Source of the DNA: an uncultured Chlorobiaceae bacterium
GTDB taxonomy: Bacteria; Bacteroidota; Chlorobiia; Chlorobiales; Chlorobiaceae
Assembly: GCA_903882665.1 (NCBI GenBank)
Contig: CAIRXW010000043.1
Span: forward strand, 1 to 64,000
Direction: 5' to 3'
DNA: 64,000 bases
Shown here: positions 9,701 to 18,323 of the stretch, piece after piece
How positions within the stretch are numbered: position 1 is the first letter of the stretch
Layout of the letters: every line of letters begins with the position of its first letter
The notes under the pieces: model-generated
Told to the model about the DNA's origin: nothing
Seen by the model: the letters and a program-made list of their open reading frames with translations, nothing else
Database searches by the model: none
Position numbers and translations under genes: made by a program

Positions 9701-10588
9701 CATCATGTTCACCAGGAGATCAATTTTCTCCTTGACAAACCAGTCCCGCACCAGTACATGGCCTTCAACTCCCGTCACAAAGGCCGGAAAAAGATGAATT
9801 CCCCGTTTTTCAAACACACGGATCGTGTTGTCGATATAGCTTTTTTCCTGCAGCAGGTGTTTGCGGAAAAACAAAAGGCCGATTTTCTGGCCTTTGTCGA
9901 TATTGATCCCGCGCTTTTTCAACCAGTTTTTATAACTCTTGATATCTGTAAAAAAAGCTGGAGCATCAGGATGATAGATACCCATGTTCGGCACTTCAAC
10001 AAGTGCCCCGACACTGACCGGCTCATTAAAATATTCCCGAAGAATAAGGCGGAACATGTTGGCGATATTCTCCGCCGTCGGCTGCATCCAGTAAGAGTAT
10101 ACCATCAGCCAGTTCTTGAAATCCTTTGCTTTGCTTGGCACAAGGGGAAGAATGGTGCGCATGATCTTCATGAGCTTCATGTAACCGTAAAGGGCATCCT
10201 CATCGCGCCCCTTCACCAGCATTTTAGCCACTTTTTTGACCATATCCGGCATACCGGCCTTTCCGTCACCAACAGAATAGTTCCCGACCTTGGTCAGTGC
10301 CATGGCTTCAGGCATGGACTCAAAAATAAAAATGGTCTTTTCGTTACTCGATTGATCAACCTGAAGTTTGAACCAGTCAATCTGTTCCTTGAAATTGATC
10401 ATGCTCATAAAGAGACAGTCCGCTTCCTGTATTGCTTTGGCCGCTTCAGGATGCTTTTTTTCGAGATCAACATCACTCAACTGGGTTAATTCAGCTTCGC
10501 TGGAAAGAAGCCCCTTGATCTTTTTCCACAGAGCAGCGTTGTACTGCTCAAGACCGACAACAGCAACAATTTTACGGAGATCACGCAT
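6758..10588 (-). CDS. bchT: Magnesium chelatase large subunit (BchH/BchS/BchT family)
   Basis: A 1276-residue porphyrin-binding subunit of magnesium protoporphyrin chelatase, which inserts Mg2+ into protoporphyrin IX at the start of bacteriochlorophyll synthesis. An N-terminal DUF3479-like part is followed by the CobN/Mg-chelatase region with AFVVYDYPPGLGKKATAALL, FVHVGMHG-like AMVHVGMHGSVEWMPG, IYPVNNPSESSIAKRRG, LPSGRNIHSIDPWRIPS and VTYMLGWDAVTKSVDDWVYKKT. Green sulfur bacteria carry three paralogues (BchH, BchS, BchT). I chose BchT because bchI and bchD lie directly upstream, as I recall for the bchT locus of Chlorobaculum tepidum; the subtype is an inference. A stem-loop and about 200 bp separate it from bchD, so it may have its own promoter. 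Confidence 0.8.
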   Translation of the reverse strand: MRDLRKIVAVVGLEQYNAALWKKIKGLLSSEAELTQLSDVDLEKKHPEAAKAIQEADCLFMSMINFKEQIDWFKLQVDQSSNEKTIFIFESMPEAMALTKVGNYSVGDGKAGMPDMVKKVAKMLVKGRDEDALYGYMKLMKIMRTILPLVPSKAKDFKNWLMVYSYWMQPTAENIANMFRLILREYFNEPVSVGALVEVPNMGIYHPDAPAFFTDIKSYKNWLKKRGINIDKGQKIGLLFFRKHLLQEKSYIDNTIRVFEKRGIHLFPAFVTGVEGHVLVRDWFVKEKIDLLVNMMGFGLVGGPAGSTKPGTAAEARHEIMTKLDVPYIVAQPLLTQGFESWKELGVSPMQMTFTYAIPEMDGAICPVVLGAIEDGKVETVPERLERLAGIVSQWLRLRATANKDKKIAFVVYDYPPGLGKKATAALLDVPRTLLAALQRLKKEGYNVGQLPESSEALFQALDQATDHQIKQHQQDALKVSYDTFKGLTSSRERERIEDRWQKFPGEIVPIGEHDVFIGGLQFGNIFIGVQPRIGVQGDPMRLLFDKTNTPHHQYIAFYRWISREFQAHAMVHVGMHGSVEWMPGLPTGLTGDCWPDALLGEVPHIYIYPVNNPSESSIAKRRGLATMVSHVVPPLSRAGLYKELPALKDLLVDFRERSFSGSIEGQGENSGFEEDIMQKAELLNLTDDCPRPENEGFSDYVSRLYIYVSELENRLISNSLHVFGEASPLEAQIITVTETLKNRAEDGKTLPSLLMSESGKNGHFRSYEELTGRSRKGEEEAIRLREWVDTACRDFVQQVLFDRKTAVGTFAAITGGARIPADYMAFVDQLFREGSQLLFALRDNTGELDSLMKVLCGRYISSGPGGDLVRDGINVLPSGRNIHSIDPWRIPSVLAFKRGSLIADSIVKKHREENGGEYPETIAQVLWGLDTIKTKGEAVAVVIRLLGGEPSYDAFGKISHYSLVPLNKLGRPRIDVLMQLSPIFRDAFGLLMDQLDRLVKEAAKADEPVEMNYVKKHVDEAIASGMAFETATARQFTQAPGAYGTYVDDMIEDSAWESENDLDDLFIRRNSSAYGGGRKGENESAILQKLLGSVDRVVHQVDSTEFGISDIDHYFSSSGSLQLAARRRNTKGGDVKLNYVESFTSDIKVDDADKSLRIEYRSKLLNPKWFEGMLKHGHSGAGEISNRVTYMLGWDAVTKSVDDWVYKKTAETYALDPEMRERLATLNPQAIKNIVGRMLEAHGRGMWKADQSMIDELQEIYADLEDRLEGLTDDK

Positions 10589-10749
10589 AATGAGTAAGAG
10601 ATAGGTACTATTAGAGTATCACTGCTGTGAATAAAGTCCAAAATATACGCCCATCATATACAGAGATATCAGATATATATCCCAAGTATACAGAAAAACG
10701 CAAAATTCATATCTCTAATGTATGAAAGAAGCAGAATAATTCCGAAAAC

Positions 10750-10780
10750 GACCTTTCCGATCCGGGAAACCGGAAAGGTC
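10750..10780 (-). terminator. Stem-loop between bchD and the bchH-family gene
   Basis: GACCTTTCCG and CGGAAAGGTC form a perfect 10-bp stem starting just after the bchD stop on the minus strand, followed by GTTTTC. It could terminate or attenuate transcription before the large-subunit gene. The next 150 bp are AT-rich, without any gene, and could hold a promoter. Confidence 0.6.
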
Positions 10781-10788
10781 TTCGATAA

Positions 10789-12645
10789 TCAAAAGCTCAG
10801 TGCGGCTTCAACAATCTGTTCGGCTTTGGCATTGGGCAGGTAAAAATATCGTCCGCCGAGCTTCTGGGCAAGTTTGGGTGCTTCGCCCCTCGACAGGTAG
10901 TTCATCTGCGTATCAATGACAATGGAGGCTACACCATCGGCCTGGATAGAGAGCGAAAGTGCTTCAATCTCCTTTTCAAGCAGCTCCTTGGATATTTTTT
11001 CTGCGTTCGGGTCAAAGGTGGCCTGCAACCCGATATTGCCTCGACCATCGGTAATCAGCACAAACATGATCTGTGAAATACCTTTGGTACGCGCCTGTTT
11101 TGCCGTCTCCCAACCGAGATAGAGCGCAGAGGCAAGAGGAGTGCCGCCTCCGGTAGGAAGCACATCAAGCTCGCGTTTTGCACGGTCAACACTCTGGGAA
11201 GGTGGCAAAAGAACCTGGGCCTGCTTTCCACGGAACGAGATGAGAGAGACCTGGTCGCGATGCACATAGGCATTCTGCAGAAGACTTGCCACTGCCCCCT
11301 TGGCCTGGCGCATGCGGTTCAGCGCCATGGAACCCGAGGCATCAACCATGAAAATAAACAGTGTCCCCGACTTGTCGCGGAACCGCTTGATCTTCACATC
11401 ATCTTTGGTGATAAGCAGGGCGGTCTTGGGCCTCCCGGCCATCTTGCTGTCACGACGGCGCGTCTCCTGCCAGGGGGCTGCGGAAATGAGTGTCGGGATG
11501 AGTGCAACTTTATTGGTGCGCATCTCACCGGGCTGGGCCCGCACAAAACGTCCGCGCTTGTTGTTCAGTGCCTCGCCACGGCTGCCGGTCGTCGTTTTCT
11601 TTTTTGATGCAAGGGAGATGTTCAAAATATTGTCAGGCAACTCCATCTCGATAGCGTCCATCATCAACTCCTCGATCATGTCGGGAGTCTCCTTCTTCTC
11701 TTCTTCGGCTTCAGCGTCCGGAGTATCGGCCTGCGCCTCATCATCTTCAGCTTCCTGCTCTTCCTGCGGAGGCGGTTCCTCCTCGGGAGGCGCTTCACTG
11801 GATTCAGCTTCCCTTTCGGGCATACGGGTCGCACGGGGAATAAGCACAAGCTTGATAGCCTGTTTCATATCCTCCTCCTCCACATCACTGCGCTGTGCGA
11901 GAGCGGCTGAGGCTATTGCGGCACGAACCGTAAAGATATCAACACGGTTTCCCTCAACTCCGAGGCTGATCGCGGTCTGAATCAGCGCCCGAATCTGATC
12001 GTCGGTAATCGAAACATGCGGTAACTGCTCCCGTGCGGCCTGGATAAAACCGGTAAGCATCTTCAGCTCATCACGGGTATCCTCTTCATCTCTCGTGCCA
12101 AGAACAATGTTGACAATTTTTTTGCGGGCCCTGTAGTCGTTCTGCGCGGTAAAAGGGACAATAATACCTATCCTGTCAAGCAGTCCCATGCGCACCTCGC
12201 CATCGGTAGGATCATAGGTACCCACCAGCATGAACTTCGCCGGATGCACCTCACTGAGCCCTTCGCGCTCAACAAGGACTTCACCGCGCGAAATAGCATC
12301 CATAATGTGCGATACCGCCGAGCTGTCGAGAAGACTGATGGAGTCAACATAAAGAACGCCGCCATGCGCCTTCGACAGGACGCCGTGCTGGACAACGCGT
12401 ACTCCGGTTGCAAGGGTTGCCTCCAGGTCAACGCCACCGATCAAACGATCTTCGGTAACATTCAGGGGGAGTTCCACGAAAGGGGTCCCTTCGGGAAGAA
12501 TATCAGCAAATGCCCTGGCGAGCGTCGACTTTCCCGACCCCACGGCCGAAGGAATAACAACACCGCCAAGTTCAGAATCAACGGCAAGCAGCATGAGCGC
12601 CTGCTTGGCCAGATCCATCCCTACGATATCGGTAAAAGCTATCAT
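10789..12645 (-). CDS. bchD: Magnesium chelatase ATPase-like subunit D
   Basis: A 618-residue subunit that partners BchI in the AAA+ ring of magnesium chelatase. The N-terminal AAA-like domain has AVGSGKSTLARAFADILP and LYVDSISLLD. A linker rich in Glu, Asp, Pro and Gln spans about residues 285 to 325. The C-terminal von Willebrand A domain has the MIDAS motif FMVDASGSMALNRM and later LITDGRGN. Its start codon overlaps the bchI stop by one base (TAATG), so the two are translationally coupled. The order bchI-bchD-large subunit on one strand supports a functional three-subunit chelatase. Confidence 0.95.
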   Translation of the reverse strand: MIAFTDIVGMDLAKQALMLLAVDSELGGVVIPSAVGSGKSTLARAFADILPEGTPFVELPLNVTEDRLIGGVDLEATLATGVRVVQHGVLSKAHGGVLYVDSISLLDSSAVSHIMDAISRGEVLVEREGLSEVHPAKFMLVGTYDPTDGEVRMGLLDRIGIIVPFTAQNDYRARKKIVNIVLGTRDEEDTRDELKMLTGFIQAAREQLPHVSITDDQIRALIQTAISLGVEGNRVDIFTVRAAIASAALAQRSDVEEEDMKQAIKLVLIPRATRMPEREAESSEAPPEEEPPPQEEQEAEDDEAQADTPDAEAEEEKKETPDMIEELMMDAIEMELPDNILNISLASKKKTTTGSRGEALNNKRGRFVRAQPGEMRTNKVALIPTLISAAPWQETRRRDSKMAGRPKTALLITKDDVKIKRFRDKSGTLFIFMVDASGSMALNRMRQAKGAVASLLQNAYVHRDQVSLISFRGKQAQVLLPPSQSVDRAKRELDVLPTGGGTPLASALYLGWETAKQARTKGISQIMFVLITDGRGNIGLQATFDPNAEKISKELLEKEIEALSLSIQADGVASIVIDTQMNYLSRGEAPKLAQKLGGRYFYLPNAKAEQIVEAALSF

Positions 12646-13853
12646 TATACGGCTTCCGCTTCTCCGAGGATTTTAGCGAGTTCACGTTCAATTTTTTCAC
12701 CTGCATCAAGGGTTTCAAGCGGATCCTTGCGCAGACGGTGACGCAGGCAAAGGCCGGCAATCTCCTTGACATGCTTCATGGTCACAACCGTTTCACCACG
12801 GAAGGCGGCATGGGCATAAGCTGTACGGGCAATGGTGAGTTCACCACGGTGACCGTCAATACCAAGATTCATGCAGAGCTTTGCAATATCGGTCAGTACA
12901 GCATCGGTCATGCTCACATCAGGAAGCAGATCCTTGGCTGTCTGAATCTTTTTCTGCAGCTTCTGCTGTTCGCGGCTGTATTTTTTCATAAAGGCATCGG
13001 GATCTTCATCAAACTCCCGGCGGCGTTTGACAATATCGACCCTTTTTGCAATATCAAGAATCGTGATGATACGGGCATGCAGACCAAAACGGTCAAGGAG
13101 CTGGGGACGAAGCTCACCCTCCTCAGGGTTACCGGAACCGACAAGCACAAAACGTGCTGGATGGCGGATACTGATACCTTCACGTTCAACCACATTCTGA
13201 CCGCTTGCAGCAACATCAAGCAAAACGTCAACAAGATGGTCATCAAGCAGGTTGACTTCATCAATATAAAGAAAGCCGCGGTTCGCCTGGGCAAGAAGAC
13301 CCGGCTCAAAAGCTTTAACACCACTGGTAAGTGCCTGCTCGATATCAATGGTACCGCAGACACGATCTTCTGTTGCACCAAGCGGAAGATCAACAACCGG
13401 TACAGGAATTTTTTCGGTTTTAAGGGTCGCAGGATCAATAGCCTTATGTCCCTTTTTGGCCTCCTCACCTTCAACATATTGATCGACTGTACGATTGTAG
13501 GTATCGCCCTCAACCCGATCAATGAGAGGAAGCACTTCGGCAAGCGCCCTGACCGTTGTACTTTTTCCGGTACCCCTGTGGCCCATGACGAGCACGCCTC
13601 CGATTCTCGGATCAATGATATTGAGGATCAGACTGAGCTTCATTTCCTCCTGACCAACAATTGCTGTAAAAGGAAAGGCTTGGCCGGACTTCTTTTTTGC
13701 GGCAGGCTTTACTGCTTTTGTGAGTTCCGGAGTTGCCGTGACCGTTGAACTCGCCTTTGCCTTTACCGTAGCAGGTTTCTTTGCTGCAGTTTTTTTTGCA
13801 ACCGTTTCAGTCTGAGTCATAATTGATCGTTTGGTTAATACCTGTTTCTCCAT
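12645..13853 (-). CDS. bchI: Magnesium chelatase ATPase subunit I
   Basis: The AAA+ motor of magnesium chelatase. Walker A is GHRGTGKSTTVRALAE, Walker B LYIDEVNLLDDHLVDVLLD, and the Arg-finger region RFVLVGSGNPEEGELRPQLLDRFGLH is complete. The frame from 13853 gives 402 residues; the ATG at 13820 (MTQTETVAKK) is an equally reasonable start, since neither has a strong ribosome site. About 55 residues rich in Lys, Ala and Thr precede the conserved core (FPFTAIVGQEEMK), an extension unlike the short N-terminus of most BchI proteins. It lies 107 bp after lpd on the same strand. Confidence 0.95.
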   Translation of the reverse strand: MEKQVLTKRSIMTQTETVAKKTAAKKPATVKAKASSTVTATPELTKAVKPAAKKKSGQAFPFTAIVGQEEMKLSLILNIIDPRIGGVLVMGHRGTGKSTTVRALAEVLPLIDRVEGDTYNRTVDQYVEGEEAKKGHKAIDPATLKTEKIPVPVVDLPLGATEDRVCGTIDIEQALTSGVKAFEPGLLAQANRGFLYIDEVNLLDDHLVDVLLDVAASGQNVVEREGISIRHPARFVLVGSGNPEEGELRPQLLDRFGLHARIITILDIAKRVDIVKRRREFDEDPDAFMKKYSREQQKLQKKIQTAKDLLPDVSMTDAVLTDIAKLCMNLGIDGHRGELTIARTAYAHAAFRGETVVTMKHVKEIAGLCLRHRLRKDPLETLDAGEKIERELAKILGEAEAV

Positions 13854-13960
13854 GAACAGCGAAATTATTCACCGAAAAAGGCTTACTGTTTTTATAAGCT
13901 GAATAAAAGAGATTGAATTTATGCTTTTAGAAAGACAATAGAAAATGGTTTTAAAAAACG

Positions 13961-15376
13961 TCACTCCTGCAGAGCATTTTCAGCCGCTTCCCTGATCGTT
14001 TCCGAAAGAGTCGGGTGCGCATGAACCGTACCGGCAAGTAATTCTGCCGTAACCTCAAGCCGCCGTGCCAACGTGAGTTCTCCAATCAACTCAACCGCTC
14101 CATGTCCCACAATATGTGCTCCGAGCAAGCGATCGTCAGCCGCATTAAAAACAAGCTTCACCAACCCCTCCAAATTGCCACAGGCATTGGCCTTTCCGGA
14201 AGCAGCAAACATGGAGCGACCAACCTTGACGGTGTAGCCCTGCAATTCCGCCTCCCTTTCGCTCCACCCTATGCTTGCAACCGAAGGATCGGCATAGACA
14301 CATCGGGGAATCATGCTCTCATCAATCGGCCGAGGCTCTTTTCCCGCTATGGAGTCGACAGCAATGGCCGCTTCAGCCGAAGCCTTGTGGGCAAGCAGCA
14401 TTCCCCCACAGACATCACCAATAGCAAAAATATGGTTTACTGAGGTTCGGCAGGCACTGTCCGTAACCACAAAACCCCGTGCGCTCTTCACTCCGGCATG
14501 TTCCAGACCAAGCCCGTCGCAGTTGCCGGTTACACCAACGGCAACAAGCAGATAATCAGCAACGACCGACTGCGGTCCTTCTCCTTCAACCGCAAGAAGC
14601 CCGCTCACCTGCTCTCCTGATACCATAACACCGTCCAGCTTTGCCCCAGTGAAAACAGTGATGCCTGCCTTCTGAAACGATCGCTTCAGAACTTCCGAAA
14701 TCTCTTCATCTTCAAGCGGCAAGAGCCGGGGCATCATCTCCACAATCGTCACTGCACTGCCCGCCATGGCATAAAACCATGCCATTTCCACGCCGATGGC
14801 TCCACCTCCCAACACAATCATGGAAACCGGAACTGACTTCAGGGCAAGCGCTTCGCGGCTGGTAATAATATGCTTCCCGTCTGGTTCAAGCCCCGGCAGT
14901 TGACGGGAGCGGGCTCCGGATGCAACAATGATATGGTTGGCATGCAGCGTTTCAGCACACACTCCTTCACGAAAAATATCAAGCCTGTGCGCGCCACTGA
15001 AACAGGCTTCCCCCTGGATCACCTCAACCTGTGCCCGACGCAACATGAAACCAATTCCTTTTGAAAGTTTCTGTGCCACACCGCGGCTGCGTTTAACCGC
15101 TTCAGCCAAATCGATAGCGGTACCTTCTACCTTGAGACCGTAGGAGACTGCTTTTTTAACAAAATTGAAGAGTTCTGCGCTCTGCAAAAGTGCTTTTGTT
15201 GGAATACAGCCCCAATTGACGCAAACGCCGCCAAGAGCTCCTTTTTCAATAAGGCAAACCTTCATGCCACCCTTTGCGGCCCGAAGTGCCGCATCATAAC
15301 CTCCCGGTCCGGAACCGATAACAGCAAGATCAACATGACGAACTGACGCCTTGGGCAACTGTTGCATGGAATGCAT
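13961..15376 (-). CDS. lpdA: Dihydrolipoamide dehydrogenase (E3)
   Basis: A 471-residue FAD flavoprotein that reoxidises dihydrolipoyl groups of 2-oxoacid dehydrogenase or glycine-cleavage complexes with NAD+. The FAD fold IGSGPGGYDAALRAAKGGMK, the redox-active disulfide GGVCVNWGCIPTKAL, the NAD fold VLGGGAIGVEMAWFYAMAG, the second FAD motif HIFAIGDVCGG and the C-terminal HAHPTLSE catalytic His-Glu are all present. No E1 or E2 genes are in the window. Its 5' end overlaps the predicted upstream extension of the divergent rluD-type gene, so the two share a short promoter region. Confidence 0.93.
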   Translation of the reverse strand: MHSMQQLPKASVRHVDLAVIGSGPGGYDAALRAAKGGMKVCLIEKGALGGVCVNWGCIPTKALLQSAELFNFVKKAVSYGLKVEGTAIDLAEAVKRSRGVAQKLSKGIGFMLRRAQVEVIQGEACFSGAHRLDIFREGVCAETLHANHIIVASGARSRQLPGLEPDGKHIITSREALALKSVPVSMIVLGGGAIGVEMAWFYAMAGSAVTIVEMMPRLLPLEDEEISEVLKRSFQKAGITVFTGAKLDGVMVSGEQVSGLLAVEGEGPQSVVADYLLVAVGVTGNCDGLGLEHAGVKSARGFVVTDSACRTSVNHIFAIGDVCGGMLLAHKASAEAAIAVDSIAGKEPRPIDESMIPRCVYADPSVASIGWSEREAELQGYTVKVGRSMFAASGKANACGNLEGLVKLVFNAADDRLLGAHIVGHGAVELIGELTLARRLEVTAELLAGTVHAHPTLSETIREAAENALQE

Positions 15377-15419
15377 AGAAGATATGGTATGGTTTTATTA
15401 TAATAACCCCGTAAGTGTA

Positions 15420-16496
15420 ATGCCGGAAGTGTTCAAGTATCGCAAAATGCAAAATCAGCCACAAATAAACGAATCCGCGCAAAAAGATGCGCTTCCTCTT
15501 GAGCCAAAAAAACTCACTCTGCAGGTCAGCCGTGTACAGTGCCCGATGCGTATTGACCAATACCTGACACGGCAAGTTGAAAACGCCACCCGCAACAAGG
15601 TGCAGGAAGCTATTGAGGAGGGACGGGTGCTGGTCAATGACAAGATCACAAAATCGAACTACCGCGTCAAATCCTGCGACATCATAGAGATGACCTTTCT
15701 GCGGCCACCGGCACCTGAGCTCGCAGCAGAAGATATCCCCATAGAGATTATTTACGAAGACGAGGATCTGATGGTCATCAACAAAAAAGCTGGCATGGTT
15801 GTCCATCCGGCATTCGGCAACTGGACAGGGACACTGGCAAACGCCATTCTGCACCACATTGGCAAAAAGGCTGAAGAACTCGACAAAGCGGAACTCCGTC
15901 CTGGCATTGTACACCGGCTCGACAAGAACACCTCGGGACTCATCATCATAGCAAAAAATCCGGTTGCACTCCACCGCCTTGCACGCCAGTTCGCTGAACG
16001 AAAGGTGATAAAAATCTACAAAGCCATAGTATGGGGGGTTCCTGACCCGCCTTCAGGTACCATAACAACCAATATCGGGCGCTCAAAAAAAGATCGGAAG
16101 GTAATGGCAAACTTCCCCTTCGAAGGGGAGTACGGAAAAACTGCTATCACGGATTATACGATTACAGAAAACCTTCACTGGTTTTCCCTGCTCTCGCTCA
16201 GGCTGCATACGGGGAGAACCCACCAGATCAGGGCACACCTGCAGCACCTTGGCCACCAGATCCTTGGCGATGACACCTATGGGGGAGCCGCCTTGCGCAC
16301 ACTCCCGTTCAGCAAAAGTGAAAGCTTCGTCAAAAATCTTCTCGAGCTGCTGCCACGCCAGGCCCTGCACGCTGCAACCCTCTCTTTTCATCAACCCCTA
16401 AGCCATGAACCGCTCTCCTTCACGGCTCCGCTCCCGGAAGATATGAGGCTCGCGCTCGAAAAAGTGCGTTCAGCTCTGAGCCAAGCCTCTCTTTGA
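15420..16496 (+). CDS. rluD: RluD-family 23S rRNA pseudouridine synthase
   Basis: A protein of about 358 residues that isomerises uridines in large-subunit rRNA. An N-terminal S4 domain (RIDQYLTRQVENATRNKVQ, GRVLVNDKITKSNYRVK) precedes the synthase core. The catalytic motif RPGIVHRLDKNTSGLIIIAK contains the active Asp, and LHTGRTHQIRAHLQHLGHQILGD is complete. The frame opens at 15351, inside the lpd start, but ATG 15420 (MPEVF) or 15447 (MQNQPQ) are more likely. RluD versus RluC/RluA cannot be settled by eye; the S4 domain and motifs favour RluD. Confidence 0.9.
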   Translation: MPEVFKYRKMQNQPQINESAQKDALPLEPKKLTLQVSRVQCPMRIDQYLTRQVENATRNKVQEAIEEGRVLVNDKITKSNYRVKSCDIIEMTFLRPPAPELAAEDIPIEIIYEDEDLMVINKKAGMVVHPAFGNWTGTLANAILHHIGKKAEELDKAELRPGIVHRLDKNTSGLIIIAKNPVALHRLARQFAERKVIKIYKAIVWGVPDPPSGTITTNIGRSKKDRKVMANFPFEGEYGKTAITDYTITENLHWFSLLSLRLHTGRTHQIRAHLQHLGHQILGDDTYGGAALRTLPFSKSESFVKNLLELLPRQALHAATLSFHQPLSHEPLSFTAPLPEDMRLALEKVRSALSQASL

Positions 16497-16870
16497 ATGC
16501 ATCAAGAGACGAGGAAGACCCAACTTCCCGGCCTTGATATTTGCATATATTGAAGTATAAAGCTATAGTAATATAAACGTGTCATTGCCACTCAAAGCGA
16601 AAATGACGTTGGTCAATATGCCCAGCTATCACCCTTGACCTCAAACCGGAAAAAAAGTTTTCAATCAGCGAATACCATTTACAAATTTCAGGCGTTTGTT
16701 CTCAATTTGAACGTGCACATATTTTTTAGACCAAAAAAGTAAGACAAAGGTACTGTACCTGGCCTTTCTATCAGTTATGGGGTAAACAAATAAAATGACT
16801 GGTAATGGAATAACGAAAAGCAAAGCGATGAACGGCACAAGCAATGTCATTACTCGTCGAAAAAAATACA
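16497..16870. other. Intergenic region before the gvp regulator
   Basis: 374 bp without a convincing gene. It holds an imperfect inverted repeat (ACGTGTCATT near 16576 with AAATGACGT near 16602) and AT-rich sequence that could carry the regulator's promoter. A short hydrophobic minus-strand frame (ATG 16850 to 16665) has no family resemblance that I can see. Confidence 0.4.
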
Positions 16871-18280
16871 ATGAGAATGGACAATAAAAATATTGGGCAT
16901 ATAAAAGTGCTGATACTTGACGATGAAATTGATTTTACAAATGAGATCAGTGATTATCTTCAAAATTCCGGATTTATTCCTTTTTCTGCAAATACTCCTG
17001 AAGATGGTTATGCCATATTAAGCAAAAACAATATCGATCTGCTTATTCTTGATGTGCGGTTACCAGGTACAAACGGGCTTGAAATTTTAAAAAATGTCAA
17101 GTCACTTTATCCTGACCTGGAGGTCATCATGGTCTCGGCTCATGGCGATATGGACACGGTTATCGATTCCATCAGACTGGGCGCATTTGACTATTTGCGT
17201 AAACCTATGAGATATATAGATATACAGATCGCCATAGAGCGGACACAAAAATACCTTCAAATGCAGCGAAAACTCGCCCGAGCTGAAGAAAAGTACTCAT
17301 TGATATCGTCGGACATAGAGTCAAAAATAGGGCACCATTGTATCGGAAAAAGCAAACAGATTGTTGAAATTTATGAACTTGCAAAAAAAGCGTCACAATA
17401 TCACGACATAAACGTCCTGATAACAGGTGAAAGTGGAACAGGAAAAGAGATATTTGCAAGACTTATTCATTATATGAGCCCGCAAAAAGGAAATTATTTT
17501 GGGGCGATTAATTGCAGTTCAATCAGTGAGTCCCTGATTGAAAGCGAATTTTTTGGTCATAAGAAAGGATCATTTACCGGCGCAATATCAGATAAAAAAG
17601 GATTATTTGAAATATGCAATGAAGGAACACTTTTTCTGGATGAAATCGCTGATATGCCATTTAATCTCCAGTCAAAAATCTTACGTGCCATAGAAGAGCG
17701 GGCCATAACAAGGGTGGGTGATACAAAGCCAATACAGACAAAATTCAGGCTGATTGCTGCAACAAACTGTGATCTGCAGAAAATGGTGGAAGAAAAAAAA
17801 TTCAGACTTGACCTGCTTCACAGACTGAATACTTTCCATATACACATCCCGCCTCTTCGTGAAAGAACAGAAGATATCGGTCCTCTTCTCATTGATTTTA
17901 CAGAAGAGTTTTCGGATAAAATCAATAAACCAATAGAATATATTGCTGATGAGGTATTTGAAACACTCGAGAAATACAGTTTTCCAGGAAATATAAGGGA
18001 ATTGAGAAACCTCGCAGAAAGAGCAATTATACTTTCCAAAGGTAAATCGTTGGAGGTGACCGATTTTCCGTTACCATCCACGGAAAAAAGAATAGAAACA
18101 AGAGATACAGCGGTCAGGAATAATAAAACAAATGAGGCCGAAGAAATAAGGAATGCACTTGAGGAGTGCGAATATAATCAGGTAATAGCAGCAGAAATCC
18201 TTGGAATCAGTCGATATGCTCTCATAAGAAGAATGAAAAAATACAAAATTGATATTGAAAAGAAAGAAATTAACCGATAA
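16871..18280 (+). CDS. NtrC-type sigma-54-dependent response regulator
   Basis: About 469 residues. The receiver domain has LILDDEIDF, the phosphoacceptor region LLILDVRLPGTNG, VSAHG and LRKPM. The AAA+ activator domain has GESGTGKEIFARLIH, ESEFFGHKKGSFTGA, GTLFLDEIADMP and LLHRLNTFHIHIPPLRERTEDI. A Fis-type HTH closes the protein (NQVIAAEILGISRYALIRRMKKY). The sigma-54 contact loop is GSFTGA, with Ser in place of the usual first Ala. No histidine kinase is adjacent, so it is an orphan here. The gene faces the gvp cluster and ends 43 bp from gvpK; a sigma-54 promoter lies at the far end of that cluster, upstream of gvpA. I infer that it controls gas vesicle expression. Confidence 0.9.
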   Translation: MRMDNKNIGHIKVLILDDEIDFTNEISDYLQNSGFIPFSANTPEDGYAILSKNNIDLLILDVRLPGTNGLEILKNVKSLYPDLEVIMVSAHGDMDTVIDSIRLGAFDYLRKPMRYIDIQIAIERTQKYLQMQRKLARAEEKYSLISSDIESKIGHHCIGKSKQIVEIYELAKKASQYHDINVLITGESGTGKEIFARLIHYMSPQKGNYFGAINCSSISESLIESEFFGHKKGSFTGAISDKKGLFEICNEGTLFLDEIADMPFNLQSKILRAIEERAITRVGDTKPIQTKFRLIAATNCDLQKMVEEKKFRLDLLHRLNTFHIHIPPLRERTEDIGPLLIDFTEEFSDKINKPIEYIADEVFETLEKYSFPGNIRELRNLAERAIILSKGKSLEVTDFPLPSTEKRIETRDTAVRNNKTNEAEEIRNALEECEYNQVIAAEILGISRYALIRRMKKYKIDIEKKEINR

Positions 18281-18323
18281 GACAATCAAAAACCGCAAAA
18301 AAACATTTATTCATTAAGTTACA

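Noticed and set aside
16665-16850. Short hydrophobic minus-strand reading frame upstream of the gvp regulator
   Set aside because: It has no family resemblance and no good ribosome site, and it overlaps the likely promoter region of the regulator.
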